Counted from the stretch's first letter, positions 48,268-60,909 are shown. The stretch is 64,000 nucleotides of DNA from Solen grandis (GCA_021229015.1 CM037789.1:25514256-25578255), one strand, 5' to 3'. Numbers and translations are program-made. Notes: a model not told the origin generated them from the sequence alone.

Positions 48268-50497
48268 TTATTCTTATTATTAATCTTTTTTTCTTCCTCT
48301 TGTATTTGTGTTAATTTCGATGTGTTGCCACTGACTCAGAAGAATTAAAATTTAATGGCAATCATGAGCTTTTCGATGCAATGAATTTCGTATTCATATG
48401 ACGTCATGTAACGTTAGATTTGACGTCAGCTGAAAAAGATTGTACGCGGTCTACAGCCGTTATTTCTGGACCTCTTTTCATCAAACTTTCAGAGAATGTG
48501 TAGGTTTAGCTCTAGCTGTGTATCCCGGTGTCCGTTTGTAAAAATTCGAAAGGCAATGGTTCTATGGCGAATTCAAGATTCGAACCATTGACGTCAAATT
48601 TCAAATGCGTATAAAATCGCTTTCAGATGAGCTAGAAAGCTGATATTTGAACAGAATATAAGTCTTTAAGATTACTTAAGGTTCTCTAAAGCTAAACGTC
48701 ATATGACGTCATATGACGTCATTAGGTGAAAAGTAATTTCTAATTTTTAGGTGTTAACTTTTATATGTTGAAAACGTCCGAGCACCTTGAAAATTCAATA
48801 GCATATGCTTCAGATAGGACATTTTGTATTTCAATGATTTTCATTTGCCTATGACGTGTTTTGACGTCAAACTTGACGTCGTCTAAAAATGTTTGTACGC
48901 GATCTACAGCCATTATTTCTGGATTGATTTTCATAAAACTTTCACAGACTGTGTATGTTAAGCTATTGTTGGTCATTCTGTTGTCCGTTTTTCCAAATTC
49001 AAAAAGGCAAATATTTTATAGTGAATCCAAATTCGAACCATTGACATTAAATTTCAAATACCTATAAAATCGCTTCCAAATGGGTTAGAAAGCTTATATT
49101 TGGACAGATTATAAGTCTTTAAGTGTCCTATACATTCTGCGAAGATTAACGTCATTTAACGTCATATGACGTCATAAGTTCAAAAAGTATTGCTGATATC
49201 TACGCGTTAATTTAAATATGTTGTAAAGTCCCCAGGACCGTTAAATTTCAATGGCTTATACATAAATAAATGAGTTTTTGAATGCAAGTTATTTCATATT
49301 AGTGTGAAATCATATAACGTCAGATTTGACGTCAGGACAAGAAGGATTTACGCCGTATACAGCCATTATTCCTGGACCAATTTACATCAAAATTTCACAG
49401 AATGCATATGTAATGCTCTAGTTGTGTATCCCTGTGTCCAGGTTTGCAAATTCGAAAAGGCAATGGTTTTATGGCGAATCTAAGATTCGAACCATTGACG
49501 TCAAATTTCAAATACGTATAAAATCGCTTCAAGATGACTTAGAATGCTGATATTTGGACTGAATATTAGTCTCTAAGACTTCTTTCTATTCTGTGAGGAA
49601 GAACGTCAATTGACGCCATATGACATCATAAGGTCTAAAAGAATTTCTTATATTTACGTGTTAATTTCTATATATTGCAAAGGTCCCAGGGGCATGACAA
49701 ATTTACTGCGTATATTTAAGATAATGAATATTTAATTTCATTGATTTTCTTATGTCTTTGACGTCATTTGACAACAAACTTGCCGTTTTCTACACAAGTT
49801 TGTACGTGAACTACAGCCATTACTTCTTTATGGATTATCATAAAAATTTCACAGAATGTGTATGTTACGCTCTAGTTGTGCCAACCGGTGTCCGTTTTTC
49901 CAAATTCGAAAAAGGCAAAGGTTTAATGGCTAATCCAAGATTAGAAGCATTGACGTCAAATTTCAGTATAAGTCTTCAAGTATTCTTTACATTCTGAAAA
50001 GATGAACGTCATATGACGTCATGTGACTTTATAAGGCCAAAGTATTTTTTGTTGAAATTAAACTGTTTTTAAGACCTGTATGCCTTATTTTTTTGTTTGA
50101 TTTGCATGAATTCTTACTCAAGGTGCTACAGTTGATCCTATGGAACAATGTCACTTCTGTTTTGGGAAAAATGTTAAGTTCAATCATAGCTTATATCTTG
50201 AAAACCTCTAAAGCTAGTCCGAATTATGTGACAATCGAATTGTAAGCATTTTCAATAAATTTGTTTTGTTACATAGGGTATAGAAATAGGCCAAGTTAAA
50301 TGAAATAAATGAAAGAAAATGATTTTCATTTATTTTTGAGATATCCTCCAAATTAATCGGTTTATTTTTCAAAGTTTATGGAAGTTATGGCCCTACAAAA
50401 CAATTTAAAGGAAGGAATTTGATATCCTAATACTTTTTTTACTGTTTGTCAAACGTAGCAGAAAGTCCTATCATTCGTATCAACGAATGAAATCTAG
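48268..50497 (+). mobile_element. Helitron-like element, ~2.23 kb copy
   Basis: The same leader ('cctcttgtatttgtgttaat'). Four TGACGTCA-rich units follow, then an AT-rich spacer resembling that of the 5.5-7.7 kb copy. The terminal hairpin and CTAG lie at 50471-50497. Confidence 0.65.
50471..50497 (+). repeat. Hairpin + CTAG element terminus
   Basis: TCATTCG/CGAATGA arms and CTAG (50494-50497). The hairpin sequence is identical to that at 7682-7701. Confidence 0.75.
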
Positions 50498-50926
50498 TTA
50501 TTATTATTCTACTTTTTTCTTCCTTTTGAGGTTCAAATTAAAACATGTTACCGACAAGGCAGCAGCATGAAATTTTACAGTATACACATTGACTTTGGCG
50601 CTTTTGATTGGAGCAATTCTTTTTTTCATGAGATGTCACGTGACGTCAGGGTCTGAAAAAGTTACCAAAGCTTGTACGCGCTCTACAGTCGTCATTTCTT
50701 GTCCAAATGACTTGATTTTTTTCACAGAATGTATGAATTACAATTTAGTTGTTCAATATTTGATACATTTTGCAACAATAAAAAAGACCAAGGATGTATG
50801 GCTGAATCAAGTTTCGAACTTTGGACCTGAAAATGTATTTAAGTATTTCAAAGCTTTCAGATAAGCTAGGAACTTAAATTTGGACAGAACATTTGTCTTA
50901 TCATTTTTTTAGCTGTGAAAAGACTG
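50498..50926 (+). mobile_element. Start of another Helitron-like copy, cut by the gap
   Basis: (TTA)n leader, then a diverged unit with 'cttgtacgcgctctacag' near 50670. It breaks off at the assembly gap. Confidence 0.6.
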
Positions 50927-51026
50927 NNNNNNNNNNNNNNNNNNNNNNNNNNNNNNNNNNNNNNNNNNNNNNNNNNNNNNNNNNNNNNNNNNNNNNNNNN
51001 NNNNNNNNNNNNNNNNNNNNNNNNNN
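50927..51026. other. Assembly gap of 100 N
   Basis: Placeholder gap. Order and distance of sequence on the two sides cannot be taken as exact. Confidence 0.99.
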
Positions 51027-52387
51027 CATAAGTTGAAATGATCTCGTGATATGCCGGACAATCTGATAACAACCCTTTACTGACAGGTCTCTGTCCGGAT
51101 TAGTCTCGTCCAAGATTCAGTTATATCTTTATTTCATTGAAACACTTCGAGGATCATGACGGTTGAGCAAGCAAGACCTTGGCTTTCCCTAGAGTTTCTC
51201 ATGGAACTCGTGTACAGCGTAGCGCCAACGCCCTTTTCATCCGGTTGTCTGTCAGAGATAGCATTTTCTGGCGAATTCCTACATTCAACAATGTCTTGTT
51301 AGCGGTCAGGTGTCAATGTATTAAGAGGGCTGAAAATAAATCAGTATTGCATACCTGAAATGTTCGTAAAAGTGTATATTTATGAATGGGAGACTTTAAT
51401 TAAAATGAAAAAAAAATATATTATCCAGTCAAGATATTAACAATTAACAGGCACAACTTACAGCATCATATGCTTGGTATTTTAAGGCCAAATTACAACC
51501 ATGTGTTCACAATGCTTATCAAATTTAAAAGAAATCAGTGTTAAAATGCAGACAAACTGAAAGGCTTATTATTCCTTAAAAATGGTTGTACAAAAAAAAA
51601 ATCAATACAGTGAGACCGTTAAGTTAAAATAATAAAAAATGTTAAAAATGCCTTTGCCTTAAGCTTCAGCCTTATTTATTTTAGTATAGTGAAAGCACTA
51701 AAGTCTCTTCTTAAGACCTAGCCGATATTAAAACTACGGTGGCATGGATCTGGCTTGTTTGTGTTCTTCAACGTAGATCATTCATGAGGGAACAAGATAA
51801 ACTAACTTGTGGGAACGAGAATATTTTCTACGGGAACAAGTGAATAATTGATGGATCCCTGACATTTTGAATGTACATTATCATCAAAGACTTACAAATA
51901 TATTTTTACAACAAGAAAGGATATAACATTAGTCCAGGTTGCATTGTTTGTGGATAAGGTCTAGTGTAACCAGATTAAAGGTCAACACAAGGATCTATCC
52001 ATAATAGATGAAAAAAATTAGGCTGAACTGGTTACTTTTGAGTAGAGATTAGTGTTCGCTTTTCGGAATTTTTTTGCTTCCGGATACTGATTTTATATTG
52101 TGAGAACGAAACGCTATCTTGTAGGAACGAGAACATTGCTTGAGGAAACAAAAAATATCTTGTGAGACCAAGAAACTGGAATCTAATTTAGATGAACTTT
52201 AAGAAAAACTTAAGAGTCTGAACTGTTTACTTTTTGAATAGAGGTTTCTTTGCTTGAATTTGCTTTCGCTTTGATGATTTACAAAACTCTCCCGAGAAGC
52301 ATATCAAGTATTTCTTTAGTGGTTTAAAATCTGATCAAATTTCAGACATTAACGGGTAAAGAGTACGTGTACACATGTTCTCTACAC
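51027..52387. other. No supported gene
   Basis: The first 300 nt are less AT-rich and open for ~50 codons on both strands, without a recognisable protein. Between 51770 and 52160 a loose repeat of 'ttgtgggaacgagaa'-like segments occurs. Confidence 0.45.
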
Positions 52388-52591
52388 GCAGGTATGATCT
52401 TTGTCCACAAATGCATTCGGCTGACACAAATGTCTGAGAAGTAAAAAACGGCAGATAAGGGCTTGTCCATTTATGATAACACTCTGTCACATCGTCACAG
52501 TTACTGGTATGAATGGCATTAAATAACGTGATATTTTCAGCCCAATGTGTAAGTTGAGAACTTATCAGCCAATTGCAAATGTAATTACAAT
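52388..52591 (-). CDS. Possible Cys-rich extracellular exon
   Basis: A stop-free segment bounded by acceptor acataacag|at and a weak donor c|gtgtag. It would be 204 nt and phase 1-1, like the receptor's extracellular exons. It encodes six Cys, starting D-C-N-Y-I-C, with TECYHKW reminiscent of the CYH motif in type B EGF exons and AECICGQ near the end. It could be an upstream exon of the minus-strand receptor or part of another gene. The Cys spacing does not fit EGF or CCP, so no family is claimed. Confidence 0.35.
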
Positions 52592-52847
52592 CTGTTATGT
52601 CCGCATACCTTTGTCCTATCTGCCAATTTTACCGAATTAGAGTTCTATACACCGTTGCCAGAGTCTCAAGGCGGTCTTTTTCCTGAAGTATTTTTATTGG
52701 TGTACATGATTCTTTTGAGGAGTTATTTACGATACTCCCAAATGTTTGCTGAATTTAGGTCTAATCTTCTATATCCATAGTACAAATGTACAAACTTTTT
52801 AAATTTCAGTTCATATAGGTAGACAAAAGCTCGAGATGATTTTGTCC

Positions 52848-52848
<1 letters not shown>

Positions 52849-52885
<37 letters not shown>
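52849..52885. repeat. (CA)n microsatellite
   Basis: About 18 CA units. Confidence 0.95.
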
Positions 52886-52887
<2 letters not shown>

Positions 52888-53340
52888 AAATGCCTTTATG
52901 TGAACGCGTCTTTTCTAATAATTACCGATTGCATAGATTTTATATAAACATTTTTTACCCGTTATGCATTATATAAACAACTGTACATCTATTATTTTAT
53001 ATAAACATGTGTTTTCTTACAGTTTTGCATTATTAATTACAAAACGTGAAGGCTGCCTCTAACAGTTCTCTGAATATCTTTATATCAAAGTTTTTTAAGC
53101 TAAAATTTCTCTTAAAAGCATGCGACTTTGCTACACCTACTAATACTACTTCTGCAACGCTGCTATATTTACTAAGACGACTACAGCCTGTATGATTATA
53201 ATAGCAGTTTCCATCATTATGTTATAGATATTATGTTAAAATTAAAACTAGACTATTGGAGCATATCTGATCTCAGTCAGCCTTGAAGTTCATATTACTG
53301 TTAGAAATAATCTACAACCATGGCATCAGATGAAAAAAAT

Positions 53341-53498
53341 AAGGTAAAGTCCATGCCATGGTTCCGCTACGTCTTGGACCACTTGACCTCTACAAAGATA
53401 ACCAAGGTACCCCAATGAAACATTAGGAAACCTTGGTTATCTTCGTGAAAGGCCATGAGGTCCGAAATATAGCGGAACCATTACAGGGACTTTACCTT
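53341..53498. mobile_element. Palindromic MITE-like element
   Basis: Begins 'aaggtaaagtcc' and ends 'ggactttacctt'. The arms, ~65-70 nt, are mostly complementary along their length ('ggttccgcta'/'agcggaacc', 'aaagataaccaaggt'/'accttggttatctt') around a ~20-nt loop. No coding capacity. Confidence 0.8.
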
Positions 53499-53710
53499 AA
53501 ACCAGCCAGATGGTTAGTGTTACCCAAAATTAAAATAATAAACAAAATAATTTCTATCATCTATAACTATTGAAGCTCTCTGCATTTTGTAACCAGTATA
53601 GAAAAGACAAAAAAGGTGATATTAAGCTTTAGTTTGCCTTCTATAAAAGGACATCATTCCTGACTGAATCACCATGCATATATTAAGATATTTATCTTTT
53701 TTCTTTCCAG

Positions 53711-53936
53711 GCGACTGGAAATATTTCGAGTTATATCGTCTGTGTTCTGCTGTGACGACGACCACATTCGGAAAGCTTCAGGAATTTCGGAATTTTCTAA
53801 TTTAACGGACACGGCCGATTTCTCCCGAAGGTCTCCGAGACTTGCGACTACACCTATCACTCCAAACAATATAGAGATGTGCGATTTGGTCTTGAGCTCT
53901 GTTCAGAAAGATCGACGATTTACCGTTTCTAAATAA
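53711..53936 (+). CDS. Likely C-terminal exon of an unidentified plus-strand gene
   Basis: A strong acceptor (ttatcttttttctttccag|g) opens a 74-residue frame ending at TAA (53934-53936). The start RLEIFRVISSVFCCDDD has an amphipathic stretch followed by a Cys pair. It resembles the helix-8 and palmitoylation region that follows the last membrane span of many GPCRs. The rest is Ser/Thr-rich and polar, as in a cytoplasmic tail. Base composition is less AT-rich than its surroundings, which supports coding. No upstream exon was found in this window, so they would lie in the gap or in unrecognised exons to the left. An AATAAA cluster near 55440-55470 could end the transcript. Family assignment is a guess. 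Confidence 0.45.
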
Positions 53937-54106
53937 GTCAGTGACAGGTGTATGCTACTTTTGTATATAGATAGGTACCTATAAAAGAGAATATTTGTCG
54001 CCTTAATATGTATATTTTTGTTGTTTTTGTAGTAGTTGTTTTTGTTGTTGTTAACGAGAAAAAGGACTGTGCTTCGTTGTCATTCATTGAATTTTATTTG
54101 TTCATT

Positions 54107-54800
54107 TTTATGCCACCGAGATCTATGATCGGTGTGGGGGTGGGGCAAATTGTTTTTCCCTGTCTGTTTGTTGGTAAGGACCTGAAACTCTAAATACAAA
54201 TATATAGTGAGATTGGGAAATGCAGTGACCAAGACCAAAAACTCTACCTGGACCAATTTTCGAATTACCTCCCTTAATTTAATTTTGTAATGAAGTTCTA
54301 TAGATCATTTTAGCTATATACTTATAACTTATGAAAGATATTGACTTGAAATGTCATATATAAATTGCTGGCAACTAAGAAAGTGGTAGTGACAAAGAAC
54401 CATAACTCTACATACGCAAACATTTTAAATACCCCCCTCCCTTTTTATTCTTTCCTTTTTGAAAGCAGACCTCACAAACAATGCATGGAAATGACTTTTA
54501 ACTTGAAACATTAAAGGATTGTGAGTAGGAACAGTGCAGTGACTAAAGATCTATAACCCAGCCTGTCCAATTTTTAATTATCACCCTTGGTTGATTATTT
54601 TTTTCTTTAATTTTAATCCAATGCATATCTTTGGAACAATTCATTGTATTGATTTAAAACTTCAAATGTAAATAGGTAGCGAGTAGAAAGGAGTTAAATG
54701 GCCAGGAACCAGAACTTTACTTGAATATTTATTATCTCGTATTATTATTTTTTTTAATTAATATATTTAACTACATGGAATAAAAACTTAATATGTGGCA
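54107..54800 (+). repeat. Hairpin-led dispersed repeat with ~150-170 bp internal repetition
   Basis: Starts 'tatgccaccgagatc' with inverted 'gatcggtgtgg', then 'tttttccctgtctgtttgtt'. The phrase 'cagtgaccaagaccaaaaac' recurs in diverged form near 54390, 54535 and 54690. It has the look of a common mollusc dispersed repeat, but I cannot name it. Confidence 0.45.
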
Positions 54801-57800
54801 TTGAATGCCTTTCAGTTGACATCAGTTATTCGACATTTAACCCAGAGAATTGATATTAAAGCACGTTTGACTCGGGTGGAGTCATTGTGTTATTCGAACG
54901 CATCTTGTTAAGTAATTTTTATTTTTCAGAAAGTAGAGTTTAATAATTGTGTTGCATTGTAATCGGCTGTGAAATCTTTCCTATTAGCTGTTTTTTTTGT
55001 TTGTTTGTGTTTTGTTGTTTTTTTTCGCCCTTTCTTAAATGAGAAAAAGATTTAGTTTCGTCCTTTTGAATGATAGTGTATGATAAAAAAACTATTTAAA
55101 AGTTGTTTATGTGTATAAATAGTGACAATGTGCTGACACGAACTTTTATTTCTTTGCAATTTCCATTAAGAACATAATGAGTTTGCCATGTTTTTATCAT
55201 ATTATTTAATGACTTACGACATGTTTTCAGATAACTGAACACATGATCTTAACATTGTTTTATTGAAGGAATTTATATCAACAGTCACGTATGGTGTAGT
55301 TTTTAATCAGTTATATAAACATATATATGATTTATTTTTATTAACAAGAGTATAGTTGGTATGTGAGAACAATTTGTTTATGTTTGTAACTGTGTATAAC
55401 ATTGCCTGGCGAAATCCGATATATTTTTCTTGGGGCATCAATAAATTTACTTAATAAATATTTCAATAAACATATTTTGTCATGACTTCTTTGATAAAGT
55501 CTACACACGTGTGTTGCTACAAGAAAATCTTACCATTGGCACTAGGGTCTCTTAAACTAGCCGTGTGAAACGATCATCTTCTGAATATGCCTTTAGCAAC
55601 ATAATGGTTGAAAATACCGTTCTGTATTTTAGCATCCCGCCTCCTCATTTCGCCCATATATTAAGGATAAAAGATAACTAAAGAGGGCGAATGCAAAAGA
55701 GAAAGCGACAAAATTCCTTAAACATGTTAAATAACTATAAGACACATATCACGGCCAATTTTTCGGTATAGTGCCAGTGGTTCTTAAGTCAGAAGTCAGT
55801 ACATGTATTCAAAATTGTTTAGTTATTCACCTTTGTCTGGATGTACCCGTATCTGAAGTAAATCAATATATAAAAAGTAAAACATACCTGTAATACATTA
55901 AATAATATATTGGAAATTAATGTCTCCAAAGGGCTGCTGAGTGCTGGTAACTGTCAGATAGAGGTAAATATTTATATAAGAAATATTGTAATGTGACGGC
56001 TGGTTGCTTGATAAATCCATAACTCTCCTTTTGATTCTTCTTTTATTCCACAATCATAAGCTCATAATCTTCCCCTGAGGCTCCTGGGATAGATCGAAAG
56101 CACTGATGCATCCCTCAATCTACGGTGATATTTCCCCCCAATGATTTTAAAATTCGGGGGATACTCCGTGGCACTTCCGCCGATTATTGAAAAATTCCTG
56201 AACATCGGGAGCCATCAACGATGATTCAACTCCATTGTTTGGGATATTCAAAAAAACTTTTTGACCATAGTTGAAGAGTAATTATTACTTCTTATGCCAA
56301 AGTCCTACTGGGGAAAGATCATCGGCGATGTGGAAATAGACAAATCTTCTTCCAATTATTTCGATGTTTGAGCCCAAAATCGGAAGCAGCTCCATGTACA
56401 GTTGCACTAATTAGGCATCGGGTGTAATCCGTTGAACGTTCATTAATGCTTCGGATATGGTTTCAAAGCTTCTGTGAAGTCCCCCGAACAACGCCATTGA
56501 ATCATGGCTACATATGTTCGTGAAAGCATTTTTCGCATTGTTCCCGAGGCCTCCCGATGGATCTGCATGGCTCGTGACGCATAGAACCAGGAATTTTCCG
56601 GGATACGTCGAACCTGTTCCAGACATTTTCCGAGGTCCATCAGTTACCATAGGGATACATCCCCAAGGCATAAAAAAAGCCCTGTAGAACTGATTTTTAT
56701 AGGATTTCTCCGTTTGTTCTTTCTCTTCAGTGCGAATGTTTGAATCCACAAATACTGTTATTCACGAAATTTTCTTTAGTACACAATCAACGAATTTTAA
56801 ATCCGATAGAAATAACAATAATTATACAATATCATTTACCACTTGGAACTGGTTCTTGGCGTTCAACACAAAAGATCCTGGGCATGTTGGTTCTGTGACA
56901 AGATATTATTTCATTTTGTGGTGATATACCACTCGTTTACAAAGCGAGAAATCGATGTAAACTGAGAGAAGAAGGAAACACAAGGTCACACTTAACATAC
57001 AGCGTTCTTTAAATGCACATGTATACTGAAGAGAAATAAAAAGAAACATATTGTTACATTTAACATACAGAGTAGTTTACATGTATACTGAAGAGAAATA
57101 GAAACGCAGGTTACTGAATCGAAAAAGACACTTTTTCAACTTATAACGTAGTTTAAATGTTTATGGATGGACAACGCAGGGTGTAAGAATGTGATATAAA
57201 TCTCATTAGACAGAATCAAGATGTAACCACTGATTTTATTGTAAACTACATATAACCAGCTCAGTCCCAGATAATCTTTCTAAACGCATTTCATGTCTTT
57301 TTATACATATACATGCTTAAATACCATTGGAAACATCCTTCTAACAGATACAAAAGTTTTCCCGTCAGTTTTGTCAGCCCTGTATCCTTGCACCTAACCC
57401 TTAAACCGCTTGCTTGGAAAACTGAACCAATTGTCAAACACGGTGTGCGTGGCAATGAGAAAATAACTAAGAAATCAGTTGTAATAATATATTGTTTTTG
57501 TTGCCGATTTATACTCTCTGATTCAAAGGTTAGATTTAGACCGAACTTAAAACACTTAAGTTAGATAAGATGTCAGTCAGTCACGTGACATTAATGGCTT
57601 TCTAAAATTGACAAAGGATACTGCAAATTCTAGCTCACAACATTAAATTAGGATACATCTGTTTCATAAAAAAGAAACATAAATTTAAACTGGAAGAATA
57701 GATATTCAGGGATTATTTTGAAGAGAAAAAAATAGTTTACAAATCAGTTTCATTTTCTTTTCATGTATGTGCAACTTTCCAAAATAGACAAATTACGTTT

Positions 57801-58160
57801 CTGAATTACGACCTTCATGAAAGGAACAGTTTATAACTTAAGATTTTAAGTGTCTAAGTTTTTCTCTGACTTTTTTTCTTTCCCGTCTTCTTCCCCAAAC
57901 CCACTCAGATTACATGTACAAACAAAACAAACAAAAAATGCAGCAAAACAAACAATATCAGCAAACTATAAACATCAATAAGAAAACTCAAAGGGACGTA
58001 GGAGATATCGAACATACAAATGGACATAAAAACACGGAAATATGACATGTCTAAAATAGAGAAATGCCAACAGTTACAGCCTTTGAACGATCTTTCGGCA
58101 AAAGGGCGAACTTGGGTGTTTCCGGTTCAAAACCTAGCACTTCCCTTTGTGATAAAAACC
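54801..58160. other. Mostly non-coding; one odd open frame
   Basis: AT-rich with no supported gene. A less AT-rich island at ~56080-56700 has minus-strand frames (56411-56749, 112 codons, and an overlapping one) with no recognised domain and many stops beyond. It is most likely an old mobile-element relic. Confidence 0.45.
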
Positions 58161-58167
58161 ATGCCTA

Positions 58168-58250
58168 TAAATGGACATCTTTAAATAATCCGTAAAATTA
58201 AATGACGTCATTTAATTACATAATAATGTCATTTTTAAAATAAGTTTAGA
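58168..58250. repeat. Diverged copy of the 119-bp repeat
   Basis: 'gacatctttaaata.tccgtaaaa.taaatgacg' aligns with the units at 60.4-60.6 kb. Confidence 0.6.
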
Positions 58251-60391
58251 GCATTGGCTAGGGATTTAATTTTCGTTTTTAAGTAAAAAGTTGATAGAAG
58301 CCTTCAAGGTCCCTAGATGTATAAAATATAGTGCCTAGCGCGTTCATCTAAAAAGTGCATACAATAACAAAATAATCGAATTACAAAGTTATACCTATTG
58401 TACTATCTCACATTATAAACATGGCATCTTCAAAGTTAACCCGTTTAACTTTTTGTACACTGATTTAACTTTGAACATTTACCCTCTATTTACCTCCAGT
58501 ATTTTGTAATTCCATTTGTCTAGGAAGCCAGGAAGTTTCCTGTTACTGAAAGTCATTTAAAAATACATTAACTAAATCACCTTCAGCACTATTCGGGCCA
58601 AGTTTTTCCTAACCTCATCAACGGAGACAATTCGACACTTTTCTAGCGAGGTATCAGAGTTTAATACTTAGGCAACGTGATCGACTAAACTCAAATTATA
58701 CTAAAATAACTTCGACCTGAGGACATATCAATTTTCTTGATATTCAGTCGAAAGTTTCGTCTAATTTAACAGCTATGGCTCAGACATTTTGGTTACATAA
58801 AAAATGTCACACTGAAATGAAAAAAGTTTCTCCGCCGAGACTTGAGGTACAATGGAACTAGTCAGAACCGGATCCAGGAGTTCAGGTAAAAAAGGGAAGG
58901 GGAGGGGGACGTGTGGCTATTGTAAAAAAAAAAAGTTTGGTGTACCGCTTTGCCCGGGCCGTGAGAAGAGTGTAGTTCCGGTTGGACTGGGGATCCAGTG
59001 GAACTCCCCTTCCCCCACCACACACACACCCTTAAATTCGCCAGTGCTAGTTTAACAGCTACTAAAACCTTTACGCACTTTGAATTAAAAAATATCCCAT
59101 AGCCAAGCTTTTATGCAACTCATGAAATTTATATTTATGGATACTCACTTGCATATAAAATAAAAGTTTGTTGTTAATGGTATATATAAACAATTGTAAA
59201 CTTGATCGCTCTGTGATATATCACAGTTTTAGAAATACAGATGTGATGTCTATTTTATATTACACTGGATTGATCTTTCTTAGGGAATTATCTTTTATCA
59301 ATAAGAGGTGTATCACAGCAGACAAACAAGAGCAGACAACAACAGAAGCAAAAGAATCTGGAAGAATACTTTCTGAAAGCAAATAATAGCAGCTGTTGAA
59401 AATATGCAAAACTTCTATTTAAAGAAGGTAAGGCTATGTACAGCTGTTAATTTAGCTTAATCTGTGAATAGTGTCTTTAAGTGTGTATTGAATGTATTAA
59501 CTAAAACATCAAAGAATTAACAAACTAGAATACAAAAATATTCACTTGTACATTAACTTGACTTATTTTCGTATACAGTTCACGTCGACAGTTTTATGCT
59601 TGATAAAATAATATATTGTCACAAGTAATGCGTTTGTAAATATTTCATATTCTATCAGAGTTTGGCCGTGTTATTGGATTGAGATTTTTCTGGTCAAAAT
59701 GCAAGGCCGTTATTTCATTCACAGACCGAACTGCATCGTTCGGATATTCGAACTAACAATCGGCTTACAACAGCGTGGTACTTCATCATGTATTTCTATT
59801 ATTTATATTGCTAATTCAGATTCAGATGGTATGCACGTTATCTAAGCCACCGTCTTCAAAATAAATGGCTTAAAATTTTCCAAAGCTTCATTTGTATAGG
59901 ATTTCAATCTATCCACGAGCTACCAGTTTCCTCATTGTGACAGTATACATACAAACTCTAGTTTTATGCATTGGTATGTTACTTATTTCGCACACTGTTC
60001 CGGAAAATAACCATCAGGCATTATTAAAGCGCTTAGAATCACTGGAAACTAATATACTCTAGTTTCCAAACGTTTCAACTGTGAAATAAATCTTACTTGC
60101 TAGGCAAGATATATCTAAGTAAACACATTAAAGATGTATCTCTTACTGTATATACAAACAGTTGCAAAAGAACACTCAGGTCATGTTTCCATTGCAAACT
60201 TTCCAGCAATAAATTCATTTCAAAACTATTCAACTAAATAATAATATATATATCCCTGAACTTATAAAATTGCGTTAAAAATTACACCGATCCACTGTCA
60301 AAATAAAGATCTATATAGAATATAGAGATTTATATTTGCAAGACAGTTGTAAAAATTCATTTTAGAAAAAAAAAATAACATCTTAATAACT

Positions 60392-60608
60392 AAAATGTAA
60401 TGACGCCATATAAATACAAAATTACGTCATTTTTAAGTTACAAAATAGGTTTACCCATACCTACGCTAAGCAAACAAAGAGATATAAATAGACATCTTTA
60501 AATGAACCGTAAAATGTAATGACGCCATATAAATACAAAATTACGTCATTTTTAAGTTACAAAATAGGTTTACCCATACCTACGCTAAGCAAACAAAGAG
60601 GTACATAG
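60392..60608. repeat. Two tandem copies of a 119-bp repeat
   Basis: 'aaaatgtaatgacgccatat' starts at 60392 and 60511. The copies are almost identical through 'tacgctaagcaaacaaagag'. A third copy, split by an insertion, lies at 60890-60909 plus 62233-62341. Confidence 0.85.
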
Positions 60609-60609
60609 G

Positions 60610-60700
60610 TTAGTTCATAGTTGCCTTTTACTATACGATATAGTCACGGGGGCTACGCCCTCGTGACTATGTCGTGTAGTTAAAGGCAACTTTAAACTAA
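60610..60700. repeat. Large hairpin
   Basis: Arms of ~43 nt: 'agttgccttttactatacga' and 'gtgtagttaaaggcaact' pair with few mismatches, as do 'tatagtcacgggggc' and 'gccctcgtgactatg'. There is almost no loop. Confidence 0.85.
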
Positions 60701-60708
60701 GCTATTCA

Positions 60709-60887
60709 AGCACATGGCATTTTCCTTCCATTAGCGACAAAACTTCACGAAAGTATGAGTTATGTGGTTGCATAGTCAACACTTATTGATTTCTTTTTTT
60801 AAAAAGTGATGGACTATGCATTATAGTCAACGGTGACTATGAACAAATACCAGCACCTGGTTGGACGAGAGGAAAATGCCATGTGCT
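60709..60887. mobile_element. 179-bp segment with perfect 18-bp inverted termini
   Basis: AGCACATGGCATTTTCCT at 60709-60726 is the exact reverse complement of 60870-60887. The interior contains further short inverted 'tagtcaac' motifs. Likely a small MITE or fold-back element. Confidence 0.65.
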
Positions 60888-60909
60888 ACATATAAATAGG
60901 CATCTTTAA

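Noticed and set aside
51136..51298. 54-codon minus-strand open segment behind a strong-looking acceptor
   Set aside because: The strong acceptor leads into a stop in this frame, the usable AG has a poor pyrimidine tract, and the peptide is unrecognised.
52633..52682. 50-nt helical-looking open segment (EKDRLETLATVY) with splice-like ends
   Set aside because: The intron to the Cys-rich segment would be only 41 nt and the phases do not match.
56411..56749. 112-codon minus-strand frame in a less AT-rich island
   Set aside because: No domain recognised, a competing frame overlaps it, and stops are frequent on both sides. More likely a transposon relic than a gene.
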